This document shows, piece after piece, positions 5,339 through 13,052 of a DNA stretch of 13,378 nt (positions are counted from its first letter, which is position 1; each line of letters opens with the position of its first letter). A model generated the notes under the pieces. The model saw only the letters and a list, made by a program, of their open reading frames with translations. It was not told where the DNA came from and did no database searches. The translations under genes were made by a program, and so were the position numbers. The stretch is taken from NCBI GenBank assembly GCA_005777515.1, contig SXMA01000103.1, forward strand, positions 1 through 13,378, given 5' to 3'. Source of the stretch: Actinomycetota bacterium. Lineage in GTDB: Bacteria > Actinomycetota > Actinomycetes > Nanopelagicales > Nanopelagicaceae.

Positions 5339-6571
5339 GTGCTTTCTTGGCCAGATGTTTATATGCCTCCTGCTTTGGCAGGTATCTCGCATCCAACTCT
5401 TACACTCTTTGACTCCTACAAAGGTAAAAAAGTTGAACTCAGAGACGAGCAAGTCTCAATCTACGTTTGCGGAATTACACCCTATGACGCAACGCATATG
5501 GGCCATGCAGCTACTTATCTAGCCTTCGATCTCGTAAATCGTTATCTGAGAGCAAGCGGCAAGAAAGTTTCATTTGTTGAAAATATTACCGATATCGATG
5601 ATCCGCTTCTAGAGCGAGCTTTGCGGGATAGCCAAGATTGGAATGAGCTCGCAACCTCTCAGATTGAACTATTTCGAGAGGATATGACCGCACTTGGTGT
5701 GCTACCACCGGATGCATATCGCGGTGTTATCGAATCGATGGATGAAATAATTACATTGATTGAGCAGATGATTGCTACTGGCAAGAGCTATGAACTCGAG
5801 GGCGATATTTATCTAGATCTAGACCAAGTTGAAGGTGCGATGAAGAATCTGCCACTTCCTCTCGAGCAAGCGCTAGTAATCTTCAAGGAGCGAGGGGGCG
5901 ACCCGGAGAGAGTCGGTAAGCGCCATCCTCTAGATCCCCTTTTATGGAAAGCCCGAAGGGGAAATGATCCTTTCTGGGCGGCTTCATTTGGAGAAGGTAG
6001 GCCTGGCTGGCATATTGAATGCACAGCCATTGCGCTAAGGAATCTTCCAAAAACAAATAGCACTTCAATAACTCTGCAAGCTGGAGGTTCAGATCTGATT
6101 TTCCCTCATCATTACATGACAGCTCTTCAAGCAAAAGCTCTTACTGGAGTTGAGTTTGCGAGCTGCTATAGCCACGCAGGAATGATTGGCCTAGATGGCG
6201 AGAAGATGAGTAAGAGCAAAGGTAATTTGGTATTCGTATCAAAGCTTCGCAGGGCTGGTGTTTCACCAGCTTTAATTCGTCTTGCATTGTTCGAGGGGAA
6301 ATACGCAAGTGATCGGATGTGGAACATTGAGCTCCTAGAGCGAGCAGGCGAGCTTCTAGAGAGATTGCTTAGCGCTTTATCAAGACAAGAGGTTGCCCCA
6401 ACTTTTGAGGTGGTTCAAGAAATCGTGGACGCACTATCTAATGATCTTGATACGCCGAGGGTGTTTGCGGCTCTTAAGAAATGGTGTGCAGAAACTGAAG
6501 GAGGCCAAGTGGGAGGAAGTCCTGGCGAGATATCAAGGGCCCTTGATACATACCTTGGAATTGCGCTTTAG
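5339..6571 (+). CDS. mshC: Cysteine--1D-myo-inosityl 2-amino-2-deoxy-alpha-D-glucopyranoside ligase (MshC)
   Basis: MshC joins cysteine, via a cysteinyl-adenylate, to GlcN-Ins in the penultimate step of mycothiol synthesis. The 410-residue protein has the class I synthetase fold of CysS but ends without the anticodon-binding region. Zinc-site candidates are C44 (YVCGITPYD), C228 (HIECTAIA) and a histidine in FPHHY (256-259). THMGHA (52-57) is the HIGH-like signature and EKMSKSKGN (288-296) the KMSKS loop. GITPYDATHMGHAATY and AGGSDLIFPHH are characteristic of MshC rather than CysS, as is the N-terminal SW followed by a proline-rich segment. The start is GTG 5339, six bases after a TAGGCT -10. 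It follows the conserved phosphatase-DUF3090-SCO1664 trio, and its stop overlaps that of the convergent PAC2 gene. It implies that the organism uses mycothiol. Confidence 0.96.
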   Translation: MLSWPDVYMPPALAGISHPTLTLFDSYKGKKVELRDEQVSIYVCGITPYDATHMGHAATYLAFDLVNRYLRASGKKVSFVENITDIDDPLLERALRDSQDWNELATSQIELFREDMTALGVLPPDAYRGVIESMDEIITLIEQMIATGKSYELEGDIYLDLDQVEGAMKNLPLPLEQALVIFKERGGDPERVGKRHPLDPLLWKARRGNDPFWAASFGEGRPGWHIECTAIALRNLPKTNSTSITLQAGGSDLIFPHHYMTALQAKALTGVEFASCYSHAGMIGLDGEKMSKSKGNLVFVSKLRRAGVSPALIRLALFEGKYASDRMWNIELLERAGELLERLLSALSRQEVAPTFEVVQEIVDALSNDLDTPRVFAALKKWCAETEGGQVGGSPGEISRALDTYLGIAL

Positions 6572-7413
6572 ATCCCTGGATTTCGTCGTAAGAATCGTTC
6601 AACTTCTCTAGCGATACTCTCACCAGAAATTTCAGGTAGCTCTGCAGAATCTTTTGAACTTTCAAGTTGTCTCACATAATCGCCAACCTCAGAATCATCT
6701 GCTGCCATCTGATCGACTTGAGCTTCCCAAAGCTTGGCCCGCTCTGGCAAATCACCTTGCGAGAGTGAAACTTCCAAAAAGTCTTCCATTGCATTTATAA
6801 GCGCAAGTGCCGCCTTAGGACAAGGGGGAGTGGCAACGTAATGAGGAACTGCTGCCCATAGAGATATCGCATCAATCCCTCTCTTATGTGACCCATCTTG
6901 AAGAACACCGATAATTCCAGTTGGACCTTCATACTTGGAAATCTCAAGACCGAACCGCTTTGAAATTTCAGGGTGAGCGCCGCTAACTGCCACATTAAAC
7001 GGCCTGGAATGCGGAGTATCTGCAAGGAGAGCGCCGATGGAGATGATCATGGAAACTTCGTAATCATCTGCAAGATCTAAAAGATCTGAAACAAAGCTCT
7101 TCCAGCGCATTGAAGGTTCAACGCCTTTAACGATTATAAAGTCATTAGCAAGACTTGGGGCACTGACTGCGTAGACAAGAGTTCCAGGCCAGATAATCTC
7201 TCTGATATTGCTCTCATCGATTTTTATATGTGGCCTATTGACCTGAAAATCGTAGTATTCCTCGCTATCGACAACAGCGATTTGTTGATGTGACCAAATG
7301 GTCAAAAGATGGGTTATTGCAGATGTTGCAGACTCAGCAGCATCATTCCAGCCTTCAAAGGCAGCGATAAGAATGGGGCTTCTTAGGTTAAAGGAGCTCT
7401 CACTGAGATACAT
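6568..7413 (-). CDS. PAC2 family protein (proteasome assembly chaperone-like)
   Basis: The 281-residue protein belongs to the PAC2 family, named for eukaryotic proteasome assembly chaperone 2; the role of the bacterial members is not established. Family features are the IAAFEGWNDAAESAT segment (16-30), EYYDFQVNRP (52-61), a central SIGALLADTPHSRP (125-138) and the C-terminal AREVERFLRRNPG (268-280). No signal peptide or membrane segment is visible, so it is probably cytosolic. The ATG at 7413 lies six bases after a minus-strand TAGGCT, with no Shine-Dalgarno. It is divergent from metH over 28 bp and convergent with mshC, overlapping its stop by 4 bp. From memory a PAC2 gene also sits near metH in mycobacteria, so the neighbourhood is old. 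No proteasome genes are present in the window. Confidence 0.9.
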   Translation of the reverse strand: MYLSESSFNLRSPILIAAFEGWNDAAESATSAITHLLTIWSHQQIAVVDSEEYYDFQVNRPHIKIDESNIREIIWPGTLVYAVSAPSLANDFIIVKGVEPSMRWKSFVSDLLDLADDYEVSMIISIGALLADTPHSRPFNVAVSGAHPEISKRFGLEISKYEGPTGIIGVLQDGSHKRGIDAISLWAAVPHYVATPPCPKAALALINAMEDFLEVSLSQGDLPERAKLWEAQVDQMAADDSEVGDYVRQLESSKDSAELPEISGESIAREVERFLRRNPGI

Positions 7414-7425
7414 ATGCAGAGCCTA
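7414..7425 (-). promoter_or_regulatory. Predicted leaderless promoter of the PAC2 gene (-10 TAGGCT)
   Basis: TAGGCT on the minus strand (7420-7425) is followed by six bases, CTGCAT, and the ATG at 7413. The hexamer is identical to those before mshC and the FKBP gene. Confidence 0.5.
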
Positions 7426-7428
7426 CGA

Positions 7429-7441
7429 TAAACTCACTTCA
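7429..7441 (+). promoter_or_regulatory. Predicted leaderless promoter of metH (-10 TAAACT)
   Basis: TAAACT (7429-7434) is seven bases before GTG 7442. An alternative -10, TACGAT (7424-7429), would give a 5' leader of about six bases. The 28-bp gap to PAC2 leaves no space for a cobalamin or SAM riboswitch. Confidence 0.45.
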
Positions 7442-7446
7442 GTGAG
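7433..7446. repeat. Inverted repeat CTCACT-TC-AGTGAG over the metH start
   Basis: This perfect 6-bp inverted repeat with a 2-bp centre overlaps the metH -10 and GTG start. CTCACT occurs once more at 7399-7404, just inside the PAC2 gene and 34 bp away. It could be an operator or coincidence; a hairpin with a 2-nt loop is unlikely. Confidence 0.3.
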
Positions 7447-10400
7447 CGCATCCAAAATAAAAGAGGCTGGTTCGCTCCGCCTTGCCCTTGCGCAACGGGT
7501 AGTAGTTGCAGATGGCGCTATGGGCACGATGATCCAGAGCGCTAACCCCTCACTCGATGATTTTCAAGGATTAGAGGGCTGTAACGAGGTTTTAAACATT
7601 ACCCGTCCCGAGCTAATCGCTGACATTCATAGACAATATTTCAGTGCCGGAGTAGATGCAGTTGAGACCAACACCTTTGGAGCCAATCTGGCTAACTTAG
7701 GTGAATATGACATTCCAGAGAGAATCTATGAGTTGGCAGAAGCTGGAGCTCGCATAGCAAGAGGCGTGGCCGATGAATTTACTATCGCAGATGGCAAGTC
7801 TAAGTGGGTTCTAGGTTCACTTGGTCCTGGAACAAAACTTCCAACTCTTGGCCACACCACATATGAAGAGCTCCGCGCTGCTTATCAAGAAGCTTCGCGT
7901 GGTTTAATCGATGGCGGATCAGATGCGCTTCTGATTGAAACCACCCAAGATCTTCTCCAAGCAAAAGCTGCCGTAAATGGCGCTAGAGCAGCAGTTGATA
8001 ACTGCGATAGAGATATTTTAATTATTGCCCAAGTTACTGTTGAAACAACTGGAACGATGCTCCTTGGATCTGAGATATCTGCAGCGCTATCTTCATTGCA
8101 ATCTCTCGGTGTGGATCTAATTGGAATGAACTGTGCTACCGGCCCTGCTGAGATGAGCGAGCACTTAAGAACGCTAAGTAAGAGTAGCCCGGTTGGCATT
8201 TCTGTTATGCCTAATGCAGGACTTCCTATCTTGAAAGATGGTGGCGCCTATTACCCTCTTGGCCCAGATGAATTAGCCATCTCACTAGATCAATTTGTTA
8301 AAGATTACTCCGTTGGCCTTATCGGAGGTTGCTGCGGTACTACCCCAGAGCATCTTGCTGCGGTAGTAAGAAAAGTTCATGGAACTACCTTGAAAGAGAG
8401 AGCTTTTACCGACGAAGCTGGCGCATCATCTCTTTACCAATTTGTTCCATTTCGACAACAGAACACATACCTAGCAATTAGCGAGCGAACAAATGCCAAT
8501 GGCTCAAGAGCATTTAGAGATGCTCTTCTTGCTGAAGATTGGCAGAAATGTGTTGATATCGCCAAAGATCAAGTTAGAGAGGGTGCTCATATGCTCGATC
8601 TCTCGGTCGATTATGTCGGCAGAGATGGCGTGAAAGATATGCGCACGCTTGCCTCTAGATTTGCAACAGCAACGACGCTTCCAATCGTTCTCGATTCAAC
8701 GGAGCCAGCAGTAATAAAGGCAGGCCTAGAATCACTTGGCGGCCGGTGTGTAATCAACTCGGTGAACTATGAGGATGGAGACGGCCCTGACTCTAGATTT
8801 GCTCGAATCATGCCAATTGCAAAAGAACATGGCGCAGCTCTTATCGCTTTAACAATTGATGAGGAAGGTCAAGCACGCACTGCAGAATGGAAATTGCGAG
8901 TTGCTCGTCGTTTGATAAAAGATCTCAATGAAAAATGGGGGATTAAAACCTCCGATATCATCATCGACTGTTTAACTTTTCCAATTGCAACAGGACAAGA
9001 AGAGACCCGTAAAGATGGTCTTGAAACTATTAATGCTATTACTCAACTTAAGAAAGAGTTCCCGCAAGTTCAGACCACACTTGGAATCAGTAATGTTTCA
9101 TTTGGTCTAAATCCTGCCGCTCGCATCGTTTTAAACTCAGTATTTCTAGCCGAAGCTGTTAAGGCAGGTCTTGATAGCGCAATTGTGCACCCATCAAAGA
9201 TTTCTCCAATCGCAAGAATTCCTGAGGAACAGAGAGAAGTGGCGCTTGATCTAATCTATGACCGGCGAAAATTTGAAGGTGATGACTGTGTCTATGACCC
9301 ACTATCCAAGCTCCTTGAACTCTTTGCTGGTGTTGAAGTCACCTCAACTCGTCAATCAAGAGCGGCCGAACTGGCAGCCCTTCCGATAGAAAAACGTTTA
9401 GTTAGAAGAATCATTGATGGTGAGAAGGCTGGACTTGAAGCCGATCTTGATCAAGCGCGCCTGGGCGGCATTGCCCCACTTGCCATTATTAATGATTATC
9501 TTCTTGACGGGATGAAAGAAGTGGGAGAGCTCTTTGGAAGAGGCGAGATGCAGCTTCCCTTTGTCCTTCAATCTGCTGAAGTGATGAAGAGCGCAGTTGC
9601 CTTGCTCGAGCCTCACATGGAAAAGAGCGATGCAAGTGATCGCGGTTCGATCCTTCTAGCAACAGTAAAAGGCGATGTGCATGACATTGGAAAAAATCTT
9701 GTAGATATCATCTTGACCAATAACGGTTATCGCGTGGTAAATATTGGAATCAAGCAGACGATCAATCAGATAATTGATTCTGCTCAGGAATCTTCAGTTG
9801 ATGTTATTGGCATGAGCGGCCTTTTAGTTAAATCAACGGTGATTATGAAGGAGAATCTAGAAGAGCTTGATAAGCGAGGTTTGGCTGAGAAGTGGCCAGT
9901 AATTCTTGGTGGAGCTGCTCTTACGAGAACCTTTGTTGAAAAGGATTTAGCAGAGGCATTCCCAGGAACAGTTCGATATGCCAGAGATGCCTTTGAGGGT
10001 CTCTCATTAATGGACACCATGATGGGGGTTAAAAAAGGTGTTGAAGGAGTTTCACTCCCCGCCCTCAAGGAGCGACGTACTAGAGTCACATCAATTGATG
10101 CGCCGCTTACAACTGATACGACCAGAAGTGATGTCGCATCTGATAACCAAGTACCGAAGGTGCCCTTCTTTGGATCTCGGGTAGTTAAAGGAATCGCCCT
10201 TGCTGATTACAGTTCAATGCTTGATGAACGCGCACTATATGTCGGACAGTGGGGTCTCAAATCAGAGCGAGGGAAATATGAGGAGATGGTTGAAAATCAG
10301 GGAAGGCCAAGACTTCGCTCTCTACTAAATGAAGCAGTATCTCGAGGCTGGATAAATGCAGCCGTTGTATATGGATATTTTCCTTGCTACAGCGAAGGTA

Positions 10401-10945
10401 ATGATTTAGTTATCTTGCATCATGAAGGAGAGAAGAAAGATAGCGAAAGACTTCGCTTTACTTTCCCACGTCAAAGGCGCGATAGAAGGCTCTGTTTAAG
10501 CGATTTTTTCAAGAGTAAAGAGTCAGGGCAGATTGATGTTGTTGCTTTCCATGTGGTCACGATGGGGCAATCTGTTAGCCAAGCAACTGCAAAACTCTTT
10601 GCGGCCAATGAATATCGAGAATATTTAGAACTCCATGGGCTAAGTGTTCAGCTGACAGAAGCGCTTGCTGAACACTGGCATGCTCGTATTAGATCTGAAC
10701 TTGGTTTTGCCAGCGATGACAGTAATGAACTTTCAGAGATTCTGGATCAAGGCTATCGCGGCTCTAGATATAGTTTTGGTTATCCGGCATGTCCTGATCT
10801 TGGTGCTCAGGTTGAACTCTGTGAACTATTGGAGCCCGAGCGAATCGGTGTCGAGCTATCCGAGGAGTTCCAGTTACATCCTGAGCAGAGCACTTCGGCG
10901 ATCATCGTTCATCATCCTGAGGCAAAGTATTTCAATGCCAACTAA
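7442..10945 (+). CDS. metH: Methionine synthase, cobalamin-dependent
   Basis: MetH transfers a methyl group from methyltetrahydrofolate via methylcobalamin to homocysteine. From GTG 7442 it is 1167 residues with all four modules. The homocysteine domain (about 15-315) starts with VVADGAMGTMIQ and has zinc cysteines C231 (MNCATGP) and C297/C298 (GGCCGTTPEH). The pterin-binding domain (about 340-610) has ISERTNANGSRAF and GISNVSFGLNPAAR. The cobalamin cap and binding region (about 640-870) has GDVHDIGKN, whose H747 is the lower axial cobalt ligand. The C-terminal activation domain (about 905-1160) ends with GSRYSFGYPACPDL, the AdoMet-binding signature. A longer reading from 7298 would run 116 bp into the opposing PAC2 gene and adds unconserved residues; it was rejected. 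It overlaps the HAD gene by 11 bp. The enzyme requires B12, made or imported elsewhere. Confidence 0.97.
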   Translation: MSASKIKEAGSLRLALAQRVVVADGAMGTMIQSANPSLDDFQGLEGCNEVLNITRPELIADIHRQYFSAGVDAVETNTFGANLANLGEYDIPERIYELAEAGARIARGVADEFTIADGKSKWVLGSLGPGTKLPTLGHTTYEELRAAYQEASRGLIDGGSDALLIETTQDLLQAKAAVNGARAAVDNCDRDILIIAQVTVETTGTMLLGSEISAALSSLQSLGVDLIGMNCATGPAEMSEHLRTLSKSSPVGISVMPNAGLPILKDGGAYYPLGPDELAISLDQFVKDYSVGLIGGCCGTTPEHLAAVVRKVHGTTLKERAFTDEAGASSLYQFVPFRQQNTYLAISERTNANGSRAFRDALLAEDWQKCVDIAKDQVREGAHMLDLSVDYVGRDGVKDMRTLASRFATATTLPIVLDSTEPAVIKAGLESLGGRCVINSVNYEDGDGPDSRFARIMPIAKEHGAALIALTIDEEGQARTAEWKLRVARRLIKDLNEKWGIKTSDIIIDCLTFPIATGQEETRKDGLETINAITQLKKEFPQVQTTLGISNVSFGLNPAARIVLNSVFLAEAVKAGLDSAIVHPSKISPIARIPEEQREVALDLIYDRRKFEGDDCVYDPLSKLLELFAGVEVTSTRQSRAAELAALPIEKRLVRRIIDGEKAGLEADLDQARLGGIAPLAIINDYLLDGMKEVGELFGRGEMQLPFVLQSAEVMKSAVALLEPHMEKSDASDRGSILLATVKGDVHDIGKNLVDIILTNNGYRVVNIGIKQTINQIIDSAQESSVDVIGMSGLLVKSTVIMKENLEELDKRGLAEKWPVILGGAALTRTFVEKDLAEAFPGTVRYARDAFEGLSLMDTMMGVKKGVEGVSLPALKERRTRVTSIDAPLTTDTTRSDVASDNQVPKVPFFGSRVVKGIALADYSSMLDERALYVGQWGLKSERGKYEEMVENQGRPRLRSLLNEAVSRGWINAAVVYGYFPCYSEGNDLVILHHEGEKKDSERLRFTFPRQRRDRRLCLSDFFKSKESGQIDVVAFHVVTMGQSVSQATAKLFAANEYREYLELHGLSVQLTEALAEHWHARIRSELGFASDDSNELSEILDQGYRGSRYSFGYPACPDLGAQVELCELLEPERIGVELSEEFQLHPEQSTSAIIVHHPEAKYFNAN

Positions 10946-11627
10946 CGTTTTTCCTTTCAAAGCGGTGTTGTGGGACATGGATGGCACCCTTATCGATAGT
11001 GAACCAATTTGGATTGGAGAAGAGCGGAAAATCATGGAATCCCTCGGTGCAACATGGAGCCAGGAAGATGCCCTCTATTGCATAGGCGGACCAATGGAGC
11101 GCGTAGATGCCTATATGCGCTCAAAGCTGCCAGAAGATAAGCAAGGGGAGATCGAAGAGTACGAAATCACGGCAATTCTTCATGATTCAATGGTGGAGCG
11201 ATTCAGAAAAGAAGTTCCTTTTGCACCAGGTGCTAGTCAATTGATTTCAGAAATGCATAAAGAAGCCATCCCAATGGCTCTCGTTACCGCCTCAACAAGA
11301 GCAATCATGGATGGCGCTCTAACAAGTATTGGTAAACATTTCTTTAAAACTACTATCTCTGATAACGATGTTGAAAGATCTAAACCTGATCCCCAGGGAT
11401 ACCAGTTAGCAGCGTCAAGAGTCGGGGTCCCTATCGAAGATTGCTTGATAATCGAGGATTCAATAACTGGAGCGATGGCAGCAATTGCATCGGGAGCTTA
11501 TTTTTTAGGCGTCACTCACTCAGGGCCGCTTCCAATGGGTCAGAAGGTCTGTCATGTTGAGAATTTGATTGATTTAGAGCTATCAGGGATAGTTGAACTC
11601 TTTCAACCACTCCTAGTTAAGAATTGA
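10935..11627 (+). CDS. HAD superfamily hydrolase (beta-phosphoglucomutase-like)
   Basis: The 230-residue protein is a subfamily IA haloacid dehalogenase-like phosphatase or phosphomutase; its natural substrate is not predictable. Motif I is VLWDMDGTLIDSEP with nucleophile D14 and acid/base D16; motif II is ALVTAS (T118); motif III is the lysine in ERSKPDP (K150); motif IV is IIEDS with E174/D175. The helical cap lies between about residues 22 and 95. The ATG at 10935 gives the normal short lead-in before motif I and overlaps the metH stop by 11 bp; a longer reading beginning at 10665 lies inside metH and was rejected. It is followed 7 bp later by trmI. The operon position suggests shared expression with metH rather than a known biochemical link. 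Confidence 0.9.
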   Translation: MPTNVFPFKAVLWDMDGTLIDSEPIWIGEERKIMESLGATWSQEDALYCIGGPMERVDAYMRSKLPEDKQGEIEEYEITAILHDSMVERFRKEVPFAPGASQLISEMHKEAIPMALVTASTRAIMDGALTSIGKHFFKTTISDNDVERSKPDPQGYQLAASRVGVPIEDCLIIEDSITGAMAAIASGAYFLGVTHSGPLPMGQKVCHVENLIDLELSGIVELFQPLLVKN

Positions 11628-11634
11628 CGATGAA

Positions 11635-12495
11635 ATGCAAGTTATAGGCTCAGGGTTCTTTAAAGAGGGCGACCGCGTCCAATTAACCGATAGCAAAGGA
11701 AAGATGTATTCCTTCTATCTCTCGAGGGGCGGTCAATGGCACTCTCATAAAGGTTGGATAAACCATGACTCAATAATTGGAGTAAGTGAAGGAACAACAC
11801 TACTTAGCAGTAGTGGTACTCAATATCAGGCTATGCGTCCGCTCCTTAATGACTATCTGCTCTCGATGCCTAGAGGGGCAACAATTATCTATCCAAAAGA
11901 TTCAGCGGTAATTGTTGGCTATGCTGATATTTTTCCAGGAGCGAAGGTCTTGGAAGCTGGCGCAGGAAGTGGCGCCCTATCGATCTCGCTGCTAAGGGCT
12001 ATCGGCCAGAGTGGCCAGCTAACCTCCTTCGAAGCACGCGATGAGTTTCTAGAGAATGCAAAAGGCAACGTTAAGAATTACTTTGGAGAGTTACCTAAGA
12101 CTTGGAAATTGATCCATGGCAGGGTTGAAGATGCGCAATTCTCAGGGCAATTCGATCGAGTCATCTTTGACATGCTTGCGCCTTGGGATTGTTTAGAAAG
12201 CGCTTTTCAAGCTTTAATACCAGGGGGAGTGCTCTGTTGCTATGTGGCGACAACAACCCAACTTTCTAAGACAGCAGAAGCGATAAAAAACCGTGGCGAT
12301 TTCTCAGAACCAGAAAGTTTTGAAACTCTTCTCAGATCTTGGCATCATGAAGGCCTAGCCGTGAGACCTATGCACTCAATGAATGCCCATACAGGCTTCT
12401 TGCTCTTTACTAGAAAATTGGCAGAGGGAAATGCGCCAATCAGAAGAAAACGCAGGCCTAGTAAGTCAGCTAACGAATTAGTTGATGAGGCCTAA
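11635..12495 (+). CDS. trmI: tRNA (adenine(58)-N1)-methyltransferase TrmI
   Basis: TrmI uses S-adenosylmethionine to form m1A at position 58 in the tRNA T-loop, typically as a tetramer. The 286-residue protein has an N-terminal beta domain (FKEGDRVQLTDSKGKMYSF, 9-27), the family linker MRPLLNDYLLSMPRGATIIYPKD (67-89), SAM motif I VLEAGAGSGALS (105-116), an acidic E133 on the next strand, and catalytic motif FDMLAPWD (178-185). The basic tail RRKRRPSK (270-277) may contact tRNA. The ATG at 11635 lies 7 bp after the HAD stop without a strong Shine-Dalgarno, suggesting coupling from upstream. The stop overlaps that of the convergent FKBP gene. In Streptomyces and mycobacteria (from memory) trmI borders the Pup-proteasome genes, which are not between it and pafB here. 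Confidence 0.95.
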   Translation: MQVIGSGFFKEGDRVQLTDSKGKMYSFYLSRGGQWHSHKGWINHDSIIGVSEGTTLLSSSGTQYQAMRPLLNDYLLSMPRGATIIYPKDSAVIVGYADIFPGAKVLEAGAGSGALSISLLRAIGQSGQLTSFEARDEFLENAKGNVKNYFGELPKTWKLIHGRVEDAQFSGQFDRVIFDMLAPWDCLESAFQALIPGGVLCCYVATTTQLSKTAEAIKNRGDFSEPESFETLLRSWHHEGLAVRPMHSMNAHTGFLLFTRKLAEGNAPIRRKRRPSKSANELVDEA

Positions 12496-13016
12496 GCAAC
12501 ATCAATTAAGTCAACAACAAAAATCAATGTTTCATTGGGGGCAATTGGTCCGCCGCCAGCTGCTCCATAACCAAGATCTGGCGGGATAACTAGAAGGCGT
12601 CTTCCACCAACTGCCATTCCAGGAATTCCTTGCTGCCAACCAAGAATTACTCCACTTAAAGGAAACTGCGCCGGCTCACCGCTCCAGGAGGACTCAACGA
12701 TCTCACCTGTTGACCAAGCCATGAGGGTGTAATGAACTGTCAGAGTTGAATCTGCACCAGCAACTTTTCCTGAGCCGACAATTACATCTTCTGTAACGAG
12801 AGTTGTTGGAGGAGTTCCACTGGGTGAGGAGATTGTGGGAGCCACTCCAGCTTCAGCACTTACCTCTACATATTGATTAGACAAGTTTCCTCCTGTTGAT
12901 TGATTGCCTTGACCCTTAGGTCCATCTGATGGAGCCCCGCCATCTGTGGTGCAGGCAGAGAGAGAAACAAGAAGGGCAAGACTTGAGAGAATGATGATTA
13001 TTCGGCTTGGTTTCAT
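12492..13016 (-). CDS. FKBP-type peptidyl-prolyl isomerase lipoprotein
   Basis: The 174-residue protein has a lipoprotein signal peptide: a basic MKPSR, a hydrophobic run IIIILSSLALLVSLS, and lipobox LSAC with lipidated C22. A Gly/Ser/Thr/Pro-rich linker (about 24-73) leads to one FKBP domain (about 74-174), so it probably assists folding of exported proteins while anchored on the outer face of the membrane. FKBP pocket residues visible by alignment with FKBP12 are Y96 (VHYT), F118, V123-I124, W127 (GWQQGIPGM), Y150 (PDLGYGA) and F166. The two residues matching F36 and D37 of FKBP12 are V107 and E108. The ATG at 13016 follows a minus-strand TAGGCT by six bases. It converges on trmI with a 4-bp stop overlap and diverges from the pafB-like gene, the FKBP/PafB neighbourhood known in Actinobacteria. 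Confidence 0.93.
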   Translation of the reverse strand: MKPSRIIIILSSLALLVSLSACTTDGGAPSDGPKGQGNQSTGGNLSNQYVEVSAEAGVAPTISSPSGTPPTTLVTEDVIVGSGKVAGADSTLTVHYTLMAWSTGEIVESSWSGEPAQFPLSGVILGWQQGIPGMAVGGRRLLVIPPDLGYGAAGGGPIAPNETLIFVVDLIDVA

Positions 13017-13028
13017 GGCCCAAGCCTA
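13017..13028 (-). promoter_or_regulatory. Predicted leaderless promoter of the FKBP gene (-10 TAGGCT)
   Basis: TAGGCT on the minus strand (13023-13028), then six bases and the ATG at 13016. A weak -35-like TTAGCG lies 17 bp further upstream on the same strand, within the inverted repeat at 13032-13052. Confidence 0.55.
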
Positions 13029-13031
13029 CCA

Positions 13032-13052
13032 ATTAGCGCCGAGCGCGCTAAT
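13032..13052. repeat. Inverted repeat ATTAGCGC-N5-GCGCTAAT between FKBP and pafB-like genes
   Basis: This is a perfect 8-bp inverted repeat with a 5-bp spacer, centred in a 45-bp divergent gap. Its right arm overlaps the plus-strand -10 (TAATCT, 13049-13054) of the pafB-like gene, and its left arm lies three bases upstream of the FKBP -10. The position fits a shared operator. It cannot be a terminator because both genes read away from it. Confidence 0.5.

Noticed and set aside
7298-7441. N-terminal extension of metH from position 7298 (48 extra residues)
   Set aside because: It overlaps the well-supported opposite-strand PAC2 gene by 116 bp, lacks similarity to the MetH N-terminus, and a GTG with a suitable -10 lies at 7442.
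7885-8199. 104-residue minus-strand open frame inside metH
   Set aside because: Antisense to the conserved homocysteine domain, no recognisable motif; one of several such shadows in metH and the M20 gene.
10665-10934. 90-residue N-terminal extension of the HAD hydrolase
   Set aside because: It lies inside the metH activation domain in another frame and HAD motif I normally sits within the first 20 residues, which ATG 10935 gives.
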